From Megascapheus bottae (Eukaryota; Chordata; Mammalia; Rodentia; Geomyidae), in NCBI GenBank assembly GCA_024803745.1, contig JANJXV010000013.1:58528602-58592601 (forward strand): a stretch of DNA of 64,000 bases. Reading direction: 5' to 3'. Each line of letters starts with the position of its first letter. Position 1 is the stretch's first letter. The notes below the pieces were generated by a model. The model was not told the DNA's origin and did no database searches. It saw only the letters and a list, made by a program, of their open reading frames with translations. Both the position numbers and the translations under genes were made by a program. This document shows positions 52,215 through 63,275 of the stretch, piece by piece.

Positions 52215-53640
52215 CTGAAAGCACCAGCTTTAGGGTTGGTATGATTTAAGTTAGGGTTCAAATAGACTTGTTGATGTTACAGGTACAGAATAGACTTGTT
52301 GATGTTCATGGTAGGGTCAGGATTTGTTTAGGGGATCCATAACCTTAGCATGTATCATAAGCTGCCCACTAATCCCAGGCCTTATCCTAAACCATTTACT
52401 AACTCAAATCAGTAGCAACCCCAACCATCCCTCAAAGCTAGGGGAGGAGCAGTAGGCTTAAGGAATAGTGTTTTTAGTGTCAGTGGTGACGTTACATGGT
52501 TAGGGTTGTTAGGGCTACCGTGTTTAGGGTTGGTATGATTGAGGTTAGGGTTCAGGTGTAGGGTTGTTGATGTGAAGGGTAAAGTTAAGGTTGGGTGCTA
52601 TTGAGGTTACTCAGCATGGGAGTTAGAATGAACTTTGTAGTCATGGTTCAGAAACAGGTTCGAGCAGGTGGTGGGTTTCTGTTATCCTTACATAGCAGGT
52701 TAGTAAGTTAGGGTTAGTGTTACATGTTACAGAACGATAGGGAATTATGTTTAGTGAATGGGTTAATGTGATGGATCTGGTCGTCGTTGTGGAAAAGATT
52801 AGCATTTGGATTATGGAATGGGTCAGGTTTAGGGTTGTGGCAGAGTGTAGGGAATGTGGTAGACAAAATGTGAGGTTGGGGATGTAGCGGAGGAAAATAT
52901 TCTAACAGGGGTTCAGGAAAGGCTGAAGGTTAAGGAACACGTGAGGAAGAACTTTATGGGATGGGTTAGGGTTTGGATATGTTATGCAGCGGTCTTCAAA
53001 GTGTGTTGGGGAACAGGTGAGGAGCAGATAACTTGTTAGGAAAGGGGTTATGTAGGTTCTGGGAGTGGGTTAGGATTGTACAAAGTGTGAGTTATGCAGT
53101 TCCATATGGATTGGGGCTAGAAGATGGTCTAGGGTGAGGCATAAGATTGGTGGTGCATTACGGTAATTTGTTAGGATATGAGTTTGGGTTAGGGCACCTG
53201 TTAAAATGTGAGTATGGCAGAGTTAGGGTGTAGAGCAGGGTACATGTTAGGGAGCATGTTAAGATAATGTTTGGTCTAAGGTGCTTGTTAGGGTTAGGGC
53301 TTAGAGTACGTGTTAGGGCAAGCGTTGGGGTAGGTTTTGGGTACATGCTAGGGTGCATGTAAGGGCACCTATGCGATTTAGAGTGTGTGTTCGAGTATTT
53401 GATTCTGTATGTATTTCATGTTTAGGGTATATGTTAGGGTACATGTTACAGTTATGGTACATGTCAGGGAATGTTAGGATGAAGGTTCCTGTTAGGGATA
53501 GGACACACACTAGAGTATATGTTAGTATACACTTGGGGTACACGTTAGGGTGCCTGTAAGGGTGGTTTTGAGTACTGCTAGGATACTTGCACTTGTTAGG
53601 CAGGGTGGTACATGTTAATGTTTAAAGTACATGTAAACTA
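52215..53640 (+). repeat. Degenerate telomere-like (TTAGGG) field
   Basis: About 20 scattered TTAGGG hexamers, mostly as gttagggtt, gttagggc or tttagggtt, are spaced 10-80 bp apart with many one-base variants (ctaggg, gtaggg, ttaagg). All have the G-rich strand on plus. This is a decayed interstitial or subtelomeric telomere-derived tract, not a functional telomere. Confidence 0.8.
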
Positions 53641-54144
53641 CCTTCAGAGGAAGCTCTTGAAGCAGAGCTACCACCACCTGAGTACAGCCCACCTTTACTT
53701 CCCTGAGATCTGAAAATGGCAGAGAGGAAATCCACATGAAGCAGGCTTTCCCAAGTCCCCAAACACAATAAGCAATTTGCCCAGCTCAGTGTCCTTCCCT
53801 CCAGGCTCTCTATTTGGGTCTCCCCTTTTCTCCCCTTCTGGTTCCTAGAGCTTCATGCTCAAGCCCTCTGGCTGGCTGGCTACCTCATCTTCCCCCAGCT
53901 CTTGGTCCCTTTTCTACTTGTTTCAGCCTCCACCCCTTACTGGCTGTTCCCAAATCTCTTCTCTCAAGTGCTCCCCCACCTTCAGCTCCTTCTGGAGTCT
54001 CAGCTCTGCCACCTTTCTTCCACCCCTTGCAGTGTCCACACCATCTCTTGGCCAACCCCTCTTGTAGTTTTATTATTTTCCATTCTTACAAATCCACTTG
54101 AGTTTTCTGGTTTCTCCCACTGCAAACAAGATGTTGTAAGAATG
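53641..54144. other. Unassigned spacer, pyrimidine-rich
   Basis: Nothing recognisable as an exon. 53780-54060 is C/T-rich on plus and gives overlapping short open frames in three frames, which I treat as chance. Confidence 0.5.
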
Positions 54145-54932
54145 AGTAAACTTTTTTTTTGCCAGTCCTGGGCTTGATCTCGGAGTCATTATCTTTGGAC
54201 TTTCTCAAGGCAAGAGCTCTACCACTTGAGCCTCAGCACCACTTCTGGCTTTTTTCTATGTATGTGGTACCAAGGAATCAAACCCTGGTCTTCGGTCATG
54301 CTAGGCAAGCACTCTACCTCTAGGCCAAACTCCTGGCCCAGAATGAGTAAACTTTTAACAGGTTAACAATGGAGATGTTTGGAAACAGATTTTCACTTTT
54401 TGGTTGGTCCTGGGGTTTGAACTCAGGGCCTGGGCACTGTCACTGAGCTTCTTTGTGCTTAAGGCTAGCACTCTACCACTTGAACCACAGCACCACTTCT
54501 GCCTTTTTCTGAGTACTTTATTGGCATCTCAGACTTTATTGCTTTGAACTGTGATCCCCAGCTCTCAGCCTTCTGAGTAGCTAGGATTAGAGATGTGAGC
54601 TGCTGGATCCCAGCTGTAAAGTTTGACTCTGAAATCTCCAGTCTTGTGAACAGGACAACTTTTAACTTCTGTTTACACTGAATCAATCAGAACAGTTTAT
54701 GATCTAGAAAATGGTGCCTAAAAGCACTTTTTTTTCTTTTTGGTGCCAGTCCTGGGGCATGAACTCAGGGCCAGTAGGGCCTGGGTGCTGACCTTAAGCA
54801 TTTTTGCTCAAGGTGGCTAATTGGAGATGAGTCTCACAGACCTTCCTGCCCCGGCTGACTTCAAAACAGGGTCCTTAGGTCTGCCTCCTGAGTAGCTAGG
54901 TTTGTAGGTGTGAACCCTGGCACTGGCACCAG
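54145..54932 (-). repeat. Three reverse SINEs: type A (54145-54342), type B (54395-54615), type B (54730-54932)
   Basis: The type A copy is flanked by agaatgagtaaac (about 54138 and 54340), a probable target-site duplication. The two type B copies are diverged, the last strongly. Confidence 0.8.
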
Positions 54933-55342
54933 TTGACTGTTTTGATGATGACTACAACGGAATGCCTAGCACCACTGGGTTCTTTGTAATGTAGCAACAC
55001 CATGGCATCCTAACCTAGAAGATGGGAGGAAAGCAAGATTTCCACTGGGCATCTTACTCTGGAAGAGAGGTGTCCAAGCTGCTTTCATTGCTAGTTCTAA
55101 GAGCAACTATTAGAAAGTGAGAGAATTTAGATACTGGAATACTTGGCAGTTCCAGAGTTCACTCTTAAAAGCCGTAAATAAATACACAGCACCATCTGGC
55201 TTCTAATGAGTCCTCCCTCTGCAAATGGCAAGATGTTGTTGTGGAAGAAAGACAGGTAAGGTAGACGGGACTGTGAAGGTGGACCCTGGAGTCTGGTGGA
55301 AGTTGCTTTATGGAGATGAACTCAGAGTTCAAGCTCCACAAC

Positions 55343-55822
55343 TGGCTGGGAGTTTGGTCTAGTGGTAAGAATGCTTGGCTAGCATGCACAAAGACCCAGG
55401 TTCAGTTCCTTAGTACCATATATGTAGAAAAAGCCAGAAGTGGTTCTGTGACTCAAGGCTCAAGTGGTAGAGCTCTAGCCTTGAGAAAAACCCAAGGTTT
55501 AGGCCCTGAGTTCAGTCCCCAGGACTGGCAGTATTGGGCCAAGGAATATTATTATTTTTTGTGGGTCATGAGGCTTGAACTCATCCTGGGTGCTCTCCCT
55601 GGGTGCTATTGCCCTACCCCCGGGACTAGTTACTGTCCCTGAGTTCTTCAGCTCAAGGGTACCACCCTACCCTTGAGCCAAGCCTTACTTCCAGTTTTCT
55701 GTGTTGATTGGAGATAATTCTCATGTCCTTTTGTGCCTGGGCTGGCTTAGAACCTTAATCCTCAGATCTCAGCCTCCTGAGTAGCTAGGATTACAGCTGC
55801 ATGAGCCACCACGCCCAGCTAA
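55343..55822. repeat. Forward type A (55343-55540) and reverse type B (55553-55822) SINEs
   Basis: The type A copy runs from ctggctgggagtttggtc to ggactggcagtattgg. The type B copy has an expanded right monomer and ends at gccaccacgcccagct. The pair forms an inverted repeat. Confidence 0.8.
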
Positions 55823-57166
55823 GGAGCATTAATTTTGAAGGTGTCTTTGCTTCCTTGCTGGCCTCTCTTGTTCTTGTCCTCTTCAGGGAACCCTGGGAAT
55901 CCTGGCTAGATGTCTTTGCTGGGATGTACAGGACATGAAGAGGTATAAAGCAGGCAGCATGGTCAGGTATCAGAATTCTCTGCAGAACGCAGCATGCGTC
56001 TAATGCTTGGAATGGGAAAATTTCCATTGCCATTCCCTTTGGCCCTGATCTTGGTTTGGAGCATCAACCAATAACTGTTTCATGGACAAGTAAAAGTTTT
56101 AATATTCATGCCACAGTAACCACATACCTCATCAGGTTACACAACAGAACTTATTTCAAAATTGTTAGTGGTTGTGTGTTCGGATACTAGGCTTAAACTC
56201 GTGGCCTCTTGCTGTCCCTTGGCTTTTATACTTGTCTGATGCTCTATTACTTGGACCATGCCTCTACTTTTAGTTCCCTGCTGGTTAACTGGACATGAGT
56301 CCATATCTCTTGTGTTTGGGCTGGCTCTGAACAGTGATCCCAGATCTCAGCCTCTGGAGTAGCTAGGGCGACAGGCATAAGGCACCAGTGCCTGCCTTGG
56401 TTATACTTCTATTCAGCTCTGCATTTTAACCAGCATTTGGTTACAGCAAATGTACTTTGTGTTTGGCCTCCTTTCTGCAGTCTTCACAATGCTGTGATGT
56501 CTGTCCAAAAGGTCGGGTCTGCTGTGCTATGCTCACTGGAGGGTGAGGTTTGTCAAGGCTGGCAGTCGGGCCTGGTTACTATACTATACGCCATATGCAT
56601 TCCTCATCCCACTGGCTTACACTCAGGCGTGCAGTGCTCAGCCTTGGTCCCAGGGACAGCGGGATGTCTTGCTTTTAGTTTATGTTTACCTTGTGTGGGT
56701 GAGAGTGAAGCAGAGGCTTTCCCCAGGCCCCCAGGCCCATCACTAAAGACACTTGGGGATGCTCTTAATGACATACCTTTCAAGGAATGTAAATTGCAAA
56801 ACCCCAGATTCTGAAAACTGAAAGGATCCCAATCACCACTCCTCACTGCCATGGAGCAGCCTGAATGGGGTGGAGTGGGACCTTCTCAGCAGTGGGCATT
56901 TGAACACCACTCTACTCTGGGCCACTGAGGATCTAGCATTTAGCGATAGGCCTGAATGTCCCAAGGCCGCAGCTCTTGCTCTCCCTCAGCAAGGAAGACA
57001 AGAAGGGCATGATACAGCAGGTGTACCCCCAGGTGCCAGTGCCGAGCAGGTGGCCAGCTGGCCACCATCCCATAGTAGTGCCCTTGTTTCTGGTTGGTCA
57101 GCCTCTGGATTCCTGCAGATATCGGAAGTGGGGTCACCTAAGAGTACCCACCAGTAAAAACGTGAC
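55823..57166. other. Unassigned spacer
   Basis: Contains a diverged reverse type B SINE at about 56180-56400. I see no supported exon in the rest. Short overlapping open frames near 56440-57240 lack splice or start context. Confidence 0.5.
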
Positions 57167-57539
57167 AGGAAACCTACTGCAGAAGACAAGCAGGGAGCAG
57201 CTTATGTGGAGGTGCCGGCGCAGAGCTGGTGCTCCCTGACTGCCGGGGCCTACCGGCAGCAAATTGGGGTTCCTGAAATAGGGGGCAGGGACTGGAAAAA
57301 ATAGAAGAGAGACAAACACATCGGGTCGGGAGGTCTGCAGCCCAGGTAAAAACTGCAGCCCTGTTTATTCTCAACTCCAGGCTTATATTCCTTCTTGAAA
57401 CCAGGGAACTTCCAGGTGTTAAATTCATATGGTAAATCTCAGGTCATTTAAACAGAATAAGGCCAGAAAACAATAAGACAATAAAGCAATTGTCTGATGC
57501 AAATCAAGGTACAGTTTGATTCCACTCTGGCTCCCAACA
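57167..57539 (-). mobile_element. Solo ERVK/IAP-like LTR
   Basis: On the minus strand it starts TGTTGGGAGCC, has a TATA-like TATAAG and AATAAA in the order U3-R, and a U5-like TGTGTTTGTCTCTCTTC followed by a pyrimidine tract. It is about 373 bp long. The 6-bp sequence cgtgac flanks both sides (57161-57166 and 57540-57545), the target duplication size of class II elements. The 3' terminus does not end in the expected CA, so that edge may be eroded. No internal retroviral genes are present. Confidence 0.75.
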
Positions 57540-58187
57540 CGTGACTGCTCTTTGACCCTATGGATCAGCCACTCACAGCCCAGACAGGGAAGGGGCAAGG
57601 GACAGGCACACGAAATGCCCTTCATGACCTTAGCCCCACACTCCAGGCACCCACCTAGGGCATCAGGAGACATGCCTCTCTCGTGTACACCTCCACAGCC
57701 ACCATGTGCTGGAAGCAGTGCAGGGAGATGATGCCACGGCCACTGTCCCAGATGTCCAAGATCTGCCTCACCTTGGGGCGGGCCTGGGGGCCGGGCAGGG
57801 TCACAGGTCGGTTCCCCAAAGCCCTTTCTTTCTGGACCTGCCCACAGCCTGGCCACCTCAGCCCAGCCCCTCATCCTGGTCCTCACTTGTTTTCTTGGCT
57901 GTCCATGGTAGCCCAGGGCCTTCCAGAGGTGGACATCTGGCTAGGTGCGTGTCCCCTTGCCCACGTGGAAGATGGATCTAACACAAGTCTGAAAGCACTC
58001 AGCTGGGGTCAACGAGAAGGAAGAAAAATCTGGGTAGAGAGAGGGGACAGGAGACAGACAGACCTGCACAAGAACAGAGGCCAGAGAGACAGTCCAAGCT
58101 GTTCCTGAGGACAGGGTCGCACAGCCAGCAAGGCGTACTCACGGGCAGGCTCGGGCTCCAGCTTGGGCTTGGGGCGCCACACCCTGG
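57540..58187 (-). other. Unassigned GC-rich segment with possible exon remnants
   Basis: On the minus strand, 57783-57655 follows an AG acceptor and reads 42 codons including RQILDIWDSGRGIIS and CFQHMVAVEVYTRE before a TAG. A second piece, ending at about 58142 with a gtgagt donor, reads VWRPKPKLEPEPA. I do not recognise a gene. They may be exons, pseudogene pieces or chance. Confidence 0.3.
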
Positions 58188-58364
58188 ATCAACTCAAGGC
58201 TACTGCCCTACCTCTTGAGCCACAGGCCCACTTCCCGTTTTCTGCTGATTAATTGGAGATAAGAGTGTCAAGGTCTTTAGTGCTGGGGCTGGCTTTGAAC
58301 TGAGATCCTCAGATTTCAGCCTCCTGAGTAGCTAGGATTACAGGCGTGAGCCACCTGGCCCCGT
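58188..58364 (-). repeat. Type B SINE, reverse, truncated
   Basis: Starts inside the right monomer (caactcaaggctactgcc) and ends at gtgagccacctggccccg. Confidence 0.85.
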
Positions 58365-58368
58365 GAGT

Positions 58369-58432
58369 TGTTTGTATACATTGTGGGTACACAAAACTAG
58401 GAAGACGTTATAGGAGAATTCATCAAAACAGC
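58369..58432 (+). repeat. Duplicated block D1, right copy
   Basis: It matches 51427-51492 closely (gttgtttgtatacattgtgg) and stops at cagcagatgtttcag, where TTAGGG repeats begin. Confidence 0.85.
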
Positions 58433-58439
58433 AGATGTT

Positions 58440-58585
58440 TCAGAGTTAGGGTATAGGGATTAGGGCTAGGGTTAGGGTTAGGGTTAGGGGTTAGGGCTAG
58501 GGGCTAGGGTTCAGGTTCATGTTAGGGTCAGGGTGAGGTTTTGGGTTAGGGTTCGGTTAGTGTTCGGGTTCGGGTCAGGGCTAGA
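58440..58585 (+). repeat. Short interstitial TTAGGG cluster
   Basis: Contains consecutive perfect hexamers (ggttagggttagggttaggg) with ctaggg, ttcggg and tcaggg variants around them, G-rich strand on plus. It abuts the start of minisatellite 3. Confidence 0.9.
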
Positions 58586-58587
58586 GT

Positions 58588-61500
58588 TTGTCATTACACC
58601 TCAGAGGAGGGGATGGTGAGCACTCATCCAGAGCACCCACTGGAGGGAAGCCAGGCTCACTACACCGAGGGAGAGAGGAGGAGGGTGAACAAAGGCCCAG
58701 CGCACCCTCTGGTGAGGAGAGGCGCTCACTGCACTGTGGAGGAGAGGACAATGGTGAGCTCGGGCCCTGCACAACCTCTGGCAGCAAACGGGTATCACTG
58801 CACCACGAATAAAAAGAGGGCGGTGAGCATAGGCTCAATTCCTCCTTCTGCTGTGAAACAGCGCTCACTGCACCTTGGAGAGGGGACAGGATCACCCGCC
58901 CACCCGCCCTCTGGTGGGAAGCGGAGCTCACTGCACCGCGGAGGGGTGAGGGCGGTGAGCATTCACCCAGAGCGCCGGGTCGTCTGGGAAGCGGAGCTCT
59001 CTGCACCACGGAGGAGAGGAGGGTGCAGAACATTCACCCAGTGGGCCCTCTGGGGGCAAGTGGAGTTCACTGCACCATGGAGGGGAAGAGGGTGGTGAGC
59101 AAGGGCCCAGGGCGCCCTCTGGTGGGAAGCGGATCTCAGTGCATCTTGGAGGGGAAGACGGGTGAGCATTCACCCAGAGCGCTTCCTGGTGGAAAGCGGA
59201 GCTCCTTGCACCATGTGGAAGGGAAAGTTGGTGAGCATTCGCCCAGAGCGTCCTCTGGTGGGAAGTGGTGCTCACTGCACCATGGAGGGAAGGGGGAGAG
59301 TGGTGAACACGGGCCCAGGGCGCCCTCTGATGGGAAGCAGGGCTCACAGCACCACGGAGGGGAGGAGGGGGCTGAGCACTCACCAAGAGCACCCTCTAGT
59401 GGCAAGAGGAGCTCACTGCACCATGGAGGGGTGGAAGGCAATGAACATTCACATAGAGCGCCCTCTGGTGGGAAGGGGAGCTCACTGCACCACGAAGGGG
59501 AGGAGGGTGGTGAGCATTCACCCAGAGCGCCCTCTGGTGGGAAGCGAATCTCACTGCACCAAGTGGGGGGGGGGAAGAAAGTGATCATTCATCCAGAGCG
59601 CCCTCTTGTGGGAAGGGGCGCTCACTGCACCATGGAGGGGTGGAAGGCGGTGAGCATTCACCCAGCATGCCCTCTGGTGGGAAGCGGAGCTCCCTGCACC
59701 ATGGAAGGGAGGAGGAGGGTTGTGAGCACAGGCCCAGTGTGCTCTCTGTTGGCAAGTGGAGCTCACTGCACCATGGAGGGGTGGAAGGCGGTGAGCATTC
59801 ACACAGAGCGCCCTCTGGTGGCAAGCGGAGCTCCCTGCACCATGGAAGGGAGGAGGAGTGTGGTGAGCACAGGCCCAGTGTGCCCTCTGCTGGCAAATGG
59901 AGCTCACTCCACCTCGGAGGAGAGGTGGGTGGTGGGCATTCCCCCAGCGTGCCCTCTGGTGGCAAGTGGAGGTCAGTGCACCATGGAGGGGAGGAAGGCA
60001 ATGAGCATTCACCCAGGTCTCCATCTGGTGGCAAGCGGAGCTCACTGAACCGCAGAGGAAAGGAGGGTGGTGAGCACAGGCCTGGGGCGCCCTCTTGTGG
60101 GAAGCTGAGCTCAGTGCACCACGGAGGGGAGAAGAAGGGTGGTGAGAAGCAGCCTAGTGTGCCCTCTGGTGGGAAGCTCAGCTCACGGCACCAAGGAGGA
60201 GAGGAGGATGGTGAGCATTCACCCAGAGTGCCCTCAGGTGGAAAGGAGACCTCAGTACACCATGGAGGGCAGGAGGGTGGTGAGCCTGGGCCCAGAGCGC
60301 CCTCTTGTGGAAAGTCAAGCTCAGTGCACAACTGAGGGGAGCAGGTAGGTGAGCAAGGGCCCATTGCGTCCTGTGATGGGAAGCCAAGCTCACTACACCA
60401 CTGAGGGCAGAGGGTTGTGAGCGTTCACCCAGAGCGCCCTCTGGTGTAAAACAGAGCTCACTGTACCAAGGAGGAGAGGAGGGTGGTGGGCATTCACCCA
60501 GGGCACCCTCTGGTGGCAAGCAAAGCTCACTGTACCACGAAGGGGAGGAGGGTGTTGGGCATTCAACCAGAGTATACACTGGTGGCAAGCGGAGCTCACT
60601 GCACCACCGAGGGGAGGAGGGGGGGTGAGCATTCACCCAGAGCACCCTCTGTTGGGAAGTGGAGCTCACTGCACCAGGGAGGAGAGGAGGGTGGGGAGCA
60701 CTCAACTGGAACATTCTCTGGTGGAACGCAGAACTCACTGCACCACGGAGGAGAGGAAGGGGGTGAGCATTCACCCAGAGCACCCTCTGTTGGGAAGCAG
60801 AGCTCACTGCACCACAGAGGAGAGGAGGGTAGTGAGCATTTAACCAGAGTGCCCTCCGGTGACAAGCGGAGTACACTGCACCATGGAGGGGAGGAAGGTG
60901 GTTAGGACAGGCCCAAGGCACTCTCTGGTGGAAAGCGGAGCTCACTGCAACATGAAGGGGGAGGAGGGTGGTGAGCATTCACCCAGAGCGTAATCTGGTG
61001 GCAAGCAGAGCTCACTCACTGCACCACGGAGGGGAGGAGGGTGGTGAGCATTCGCACAGAGCTCTGTCTGGTGGAAAGTGCTCACTCACTCACCACGGAG
61101 GAGACTAGGGGGGTGAGCATTCACCCAGAGTGCCCTCTAGTGGCAAACAGAGCTCACTGCACCACGGAGGAGAGGAGGGTGGTGGGCATTCAGCCAGAGC
61201 GCCCTCTGGTGAGAAGCGGAGCTCAATGCACCACGGAGGGGAGGAGGGTGGTGAGAATTCACCCAGGGCACCCTCTGGTGGCAAACGGAGCTCAGTACAC
61301 CACGGAGGGGAGCGGGTGGTGAGCATGGACCCATTGCGCCCTCTGGTGGAAAGCGCAGCTCACTGCACCACGGAGGGGAGGATGGTGGTGAGCATTCACC
61401 CAGAGCACCCTCTGGTGGCAAGCAGAGCTCACTGTTCCACGGAAGGGTGAAAGGTGGTAAGCATTCACCCAGAGAACCCTCTGGTTGGAAGCAGAGCTCA

Positions 61501-62830
61501 CTGCACCACGGAGGGGAGGAGGGTGGTAATCATTCACCTAGAGCACCCTCAGGTGGAAAGCAGAGCTCACTGCACCAGGTAGGGTAGGAGGGTGGTGAGC
61601 ATTCACTCAGAGCGCCCTCTGGTGGCAAGTGGAGCTCAATGCACCATGGAGGGGGAGGCGGTGAGCATTCACCCAGAGTGCCCTCTGGTTGGAAGCGGAG
61701 CTCACTGCACCATGGAGGGGAGGAGGGTGGTGAGCATTCACCTAGAGCGCCCTCAGGTGGAAAGCAGAGCTCACTGCACAACAAGGAGGGGGGGAAGGCG
61801 GTGAGCGTTCACCCAGAACGCCCTCTGTTGGAAAGCGAAGCTCATTGCACCATGGGGGGAGTAAGGCAGTGAGCATTCATGCCGAGCACCCTCTGGTGGC
61901 AAGCGGAGATCACTGCACCACGGATGGAAGGAGGGTGGTGAGCATTCACCCAGGACGCCCTCTGGTGGCAAGTGTATCTCACTGCACCACGGAGGGGAGG
62001 AAAGTGGTGAGCGTTTATATAGAGGGCCCTCTGGTGGCCAGAGAAGCTCACTGCACCACATAAGAGACGAGGGATGTGAGCATTCACCCAGGGCGCCCTC
62101 TGGTGCGAAGCCTAGCTTAGTGCACCACGGAGGGGAGGAAGGCAGTGAGCATTCAGCTAGCGCGCCCTCTGGTGGGAATGGGAGCTCACTGCAGCACGGA
62201 GGGTAGGAGGGTGGTGAGCATTCATCCAGGGTGTCCTCCGGTGGCAAGTGTATCTCACTGCACCATGGAGGGGAGGAGGGTGATGAGCATTGACCCAGAG
62301 TGCCATCTGATGGCAAATGGAGCTCACTGCACCATGCTGGGGAGAAGGAGGGTGGTGAGCATTTACCCAGAGCGCCCTCTGGTGGCAAGGGGAGCTCACT
62401 GCACCACGGAGGGGAGGAGGGTGGTAGCATGTGTCCAGCGTGCCCTCTGGTGGGAAGTGGAGCTCAGTGCACCACGGAGGGGAGGAGGGTGGTGAGCAGG
62501 GACCCAGCGTGCCTTCTGGTGGGAAACCGAGCTCAGTGCAACACGGAGGAGAGGAGGGCACTGAGTATTCACTCAGAACACCCTCTGGGTAATTGAAGCT
62601 CGCTGCACCATGGAGGGGAGGAGGGTGGTGAGCATGGGCCAAGCACGCCCACTGATGGGAAGCGGAGTTCACTACACCTTGGAGGGGAGGAGAAGGGTGA
62701 TCAGGGGCCTAGCGCACCCTCTGGTGGGAAGCAAAGCTCACTGCACCACGGAGGGGAGGAGGGTGGTGAGCAGGGGCCCAGGGCGCCCTCTGGTGGGAAG
62801 ACGAGCTCACTGCACCTTGGAGGGCGTCCT
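58588..62830. repeat. Minisatellite 3: about 60 units of 69 bp, each with a CTCF-type motif
   Basis: The unit reads cccagagcgccctctggtgg, then caagcggagctcactgcacc, then acggaggggaggagggtggt, then gagcattca. Most units are 69 bp; some are 1-4 bp longer or shorter. The segment gcgccctctggtgg is the reverse complement of the CTCF core. By reading along the array I count about 15 units fitting the 14-bp consensus at every position (for example 58904-58917) and many more with one mismatch, most often G to A at the third base. All are in one orientation. Because 69 is a multiple of three, several frames on both strands stay open over hundreds of bases (23-residue periodicity). I do not regard these as genes. 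Confidence 0.95.
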
Positions 62831-62922
62831 CTGCTGTTCATGTGGGAAATGTCAGTGTGGCATGTGAACACCGTGTGTGGAATAGTGTGGTGGTCACACA
62901 TCCACAGTTTTCCTTACATTAA

Positions 62923-62958
<36 letters not shown>

Positions 62959-63275
62959 ACACACACACCTGCACTATTAATAGAGTTTGAATATAGGGAT
63001 TGGGTGCTGTTCCTTAGCTTTTTCACTTAAGATGGTGCTGCAGTACTTGAGCCTCAGCCCCTCTTCTGGCTTCATATTGTCTAAATGTGTGTATGTATGG
63101 GTGTGTGTTTTGTCTCTCTGTGTTTTCCAAAGTGCATATCATTCTTTAAGCTCTTCTAACTCTGTTGGACTGAGGGAAGGAAGAAGACAGGAAGAGAGGG
63201 ATAGAGGGAGAGTGCAAGCTAGTCTTCTCTCCCTTTTCCACCTGTTTTTGCAGTTTATGAGGGAGCATGAAATAC
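62823..63275 (+). repeat. Duplicated block D2, right copy
   Basis: It starts within the last minisatellite 3 unit (gcgtcctctgctgttcatg), includes (GT)n at about 62925-62965, and ends at gcagtttatgagggagcatg. It is homologous to 51700-52170. Confidence 0.9.

Noticed and set aside
52215..53640. A functional telomere
   Set aside because: The hexamers are scattered and mutated, and more than 10 kb of other sequence follows.
59023..62672. Long open frames on both strands (up to 341 codons) across minisatellite 3, with a 23-residue period
   Set aside because: The period of 69 bp is a multiple of three, so any stop-free unit keeps frames open on both strands. There is no start context, splice structure or protein resemblance.
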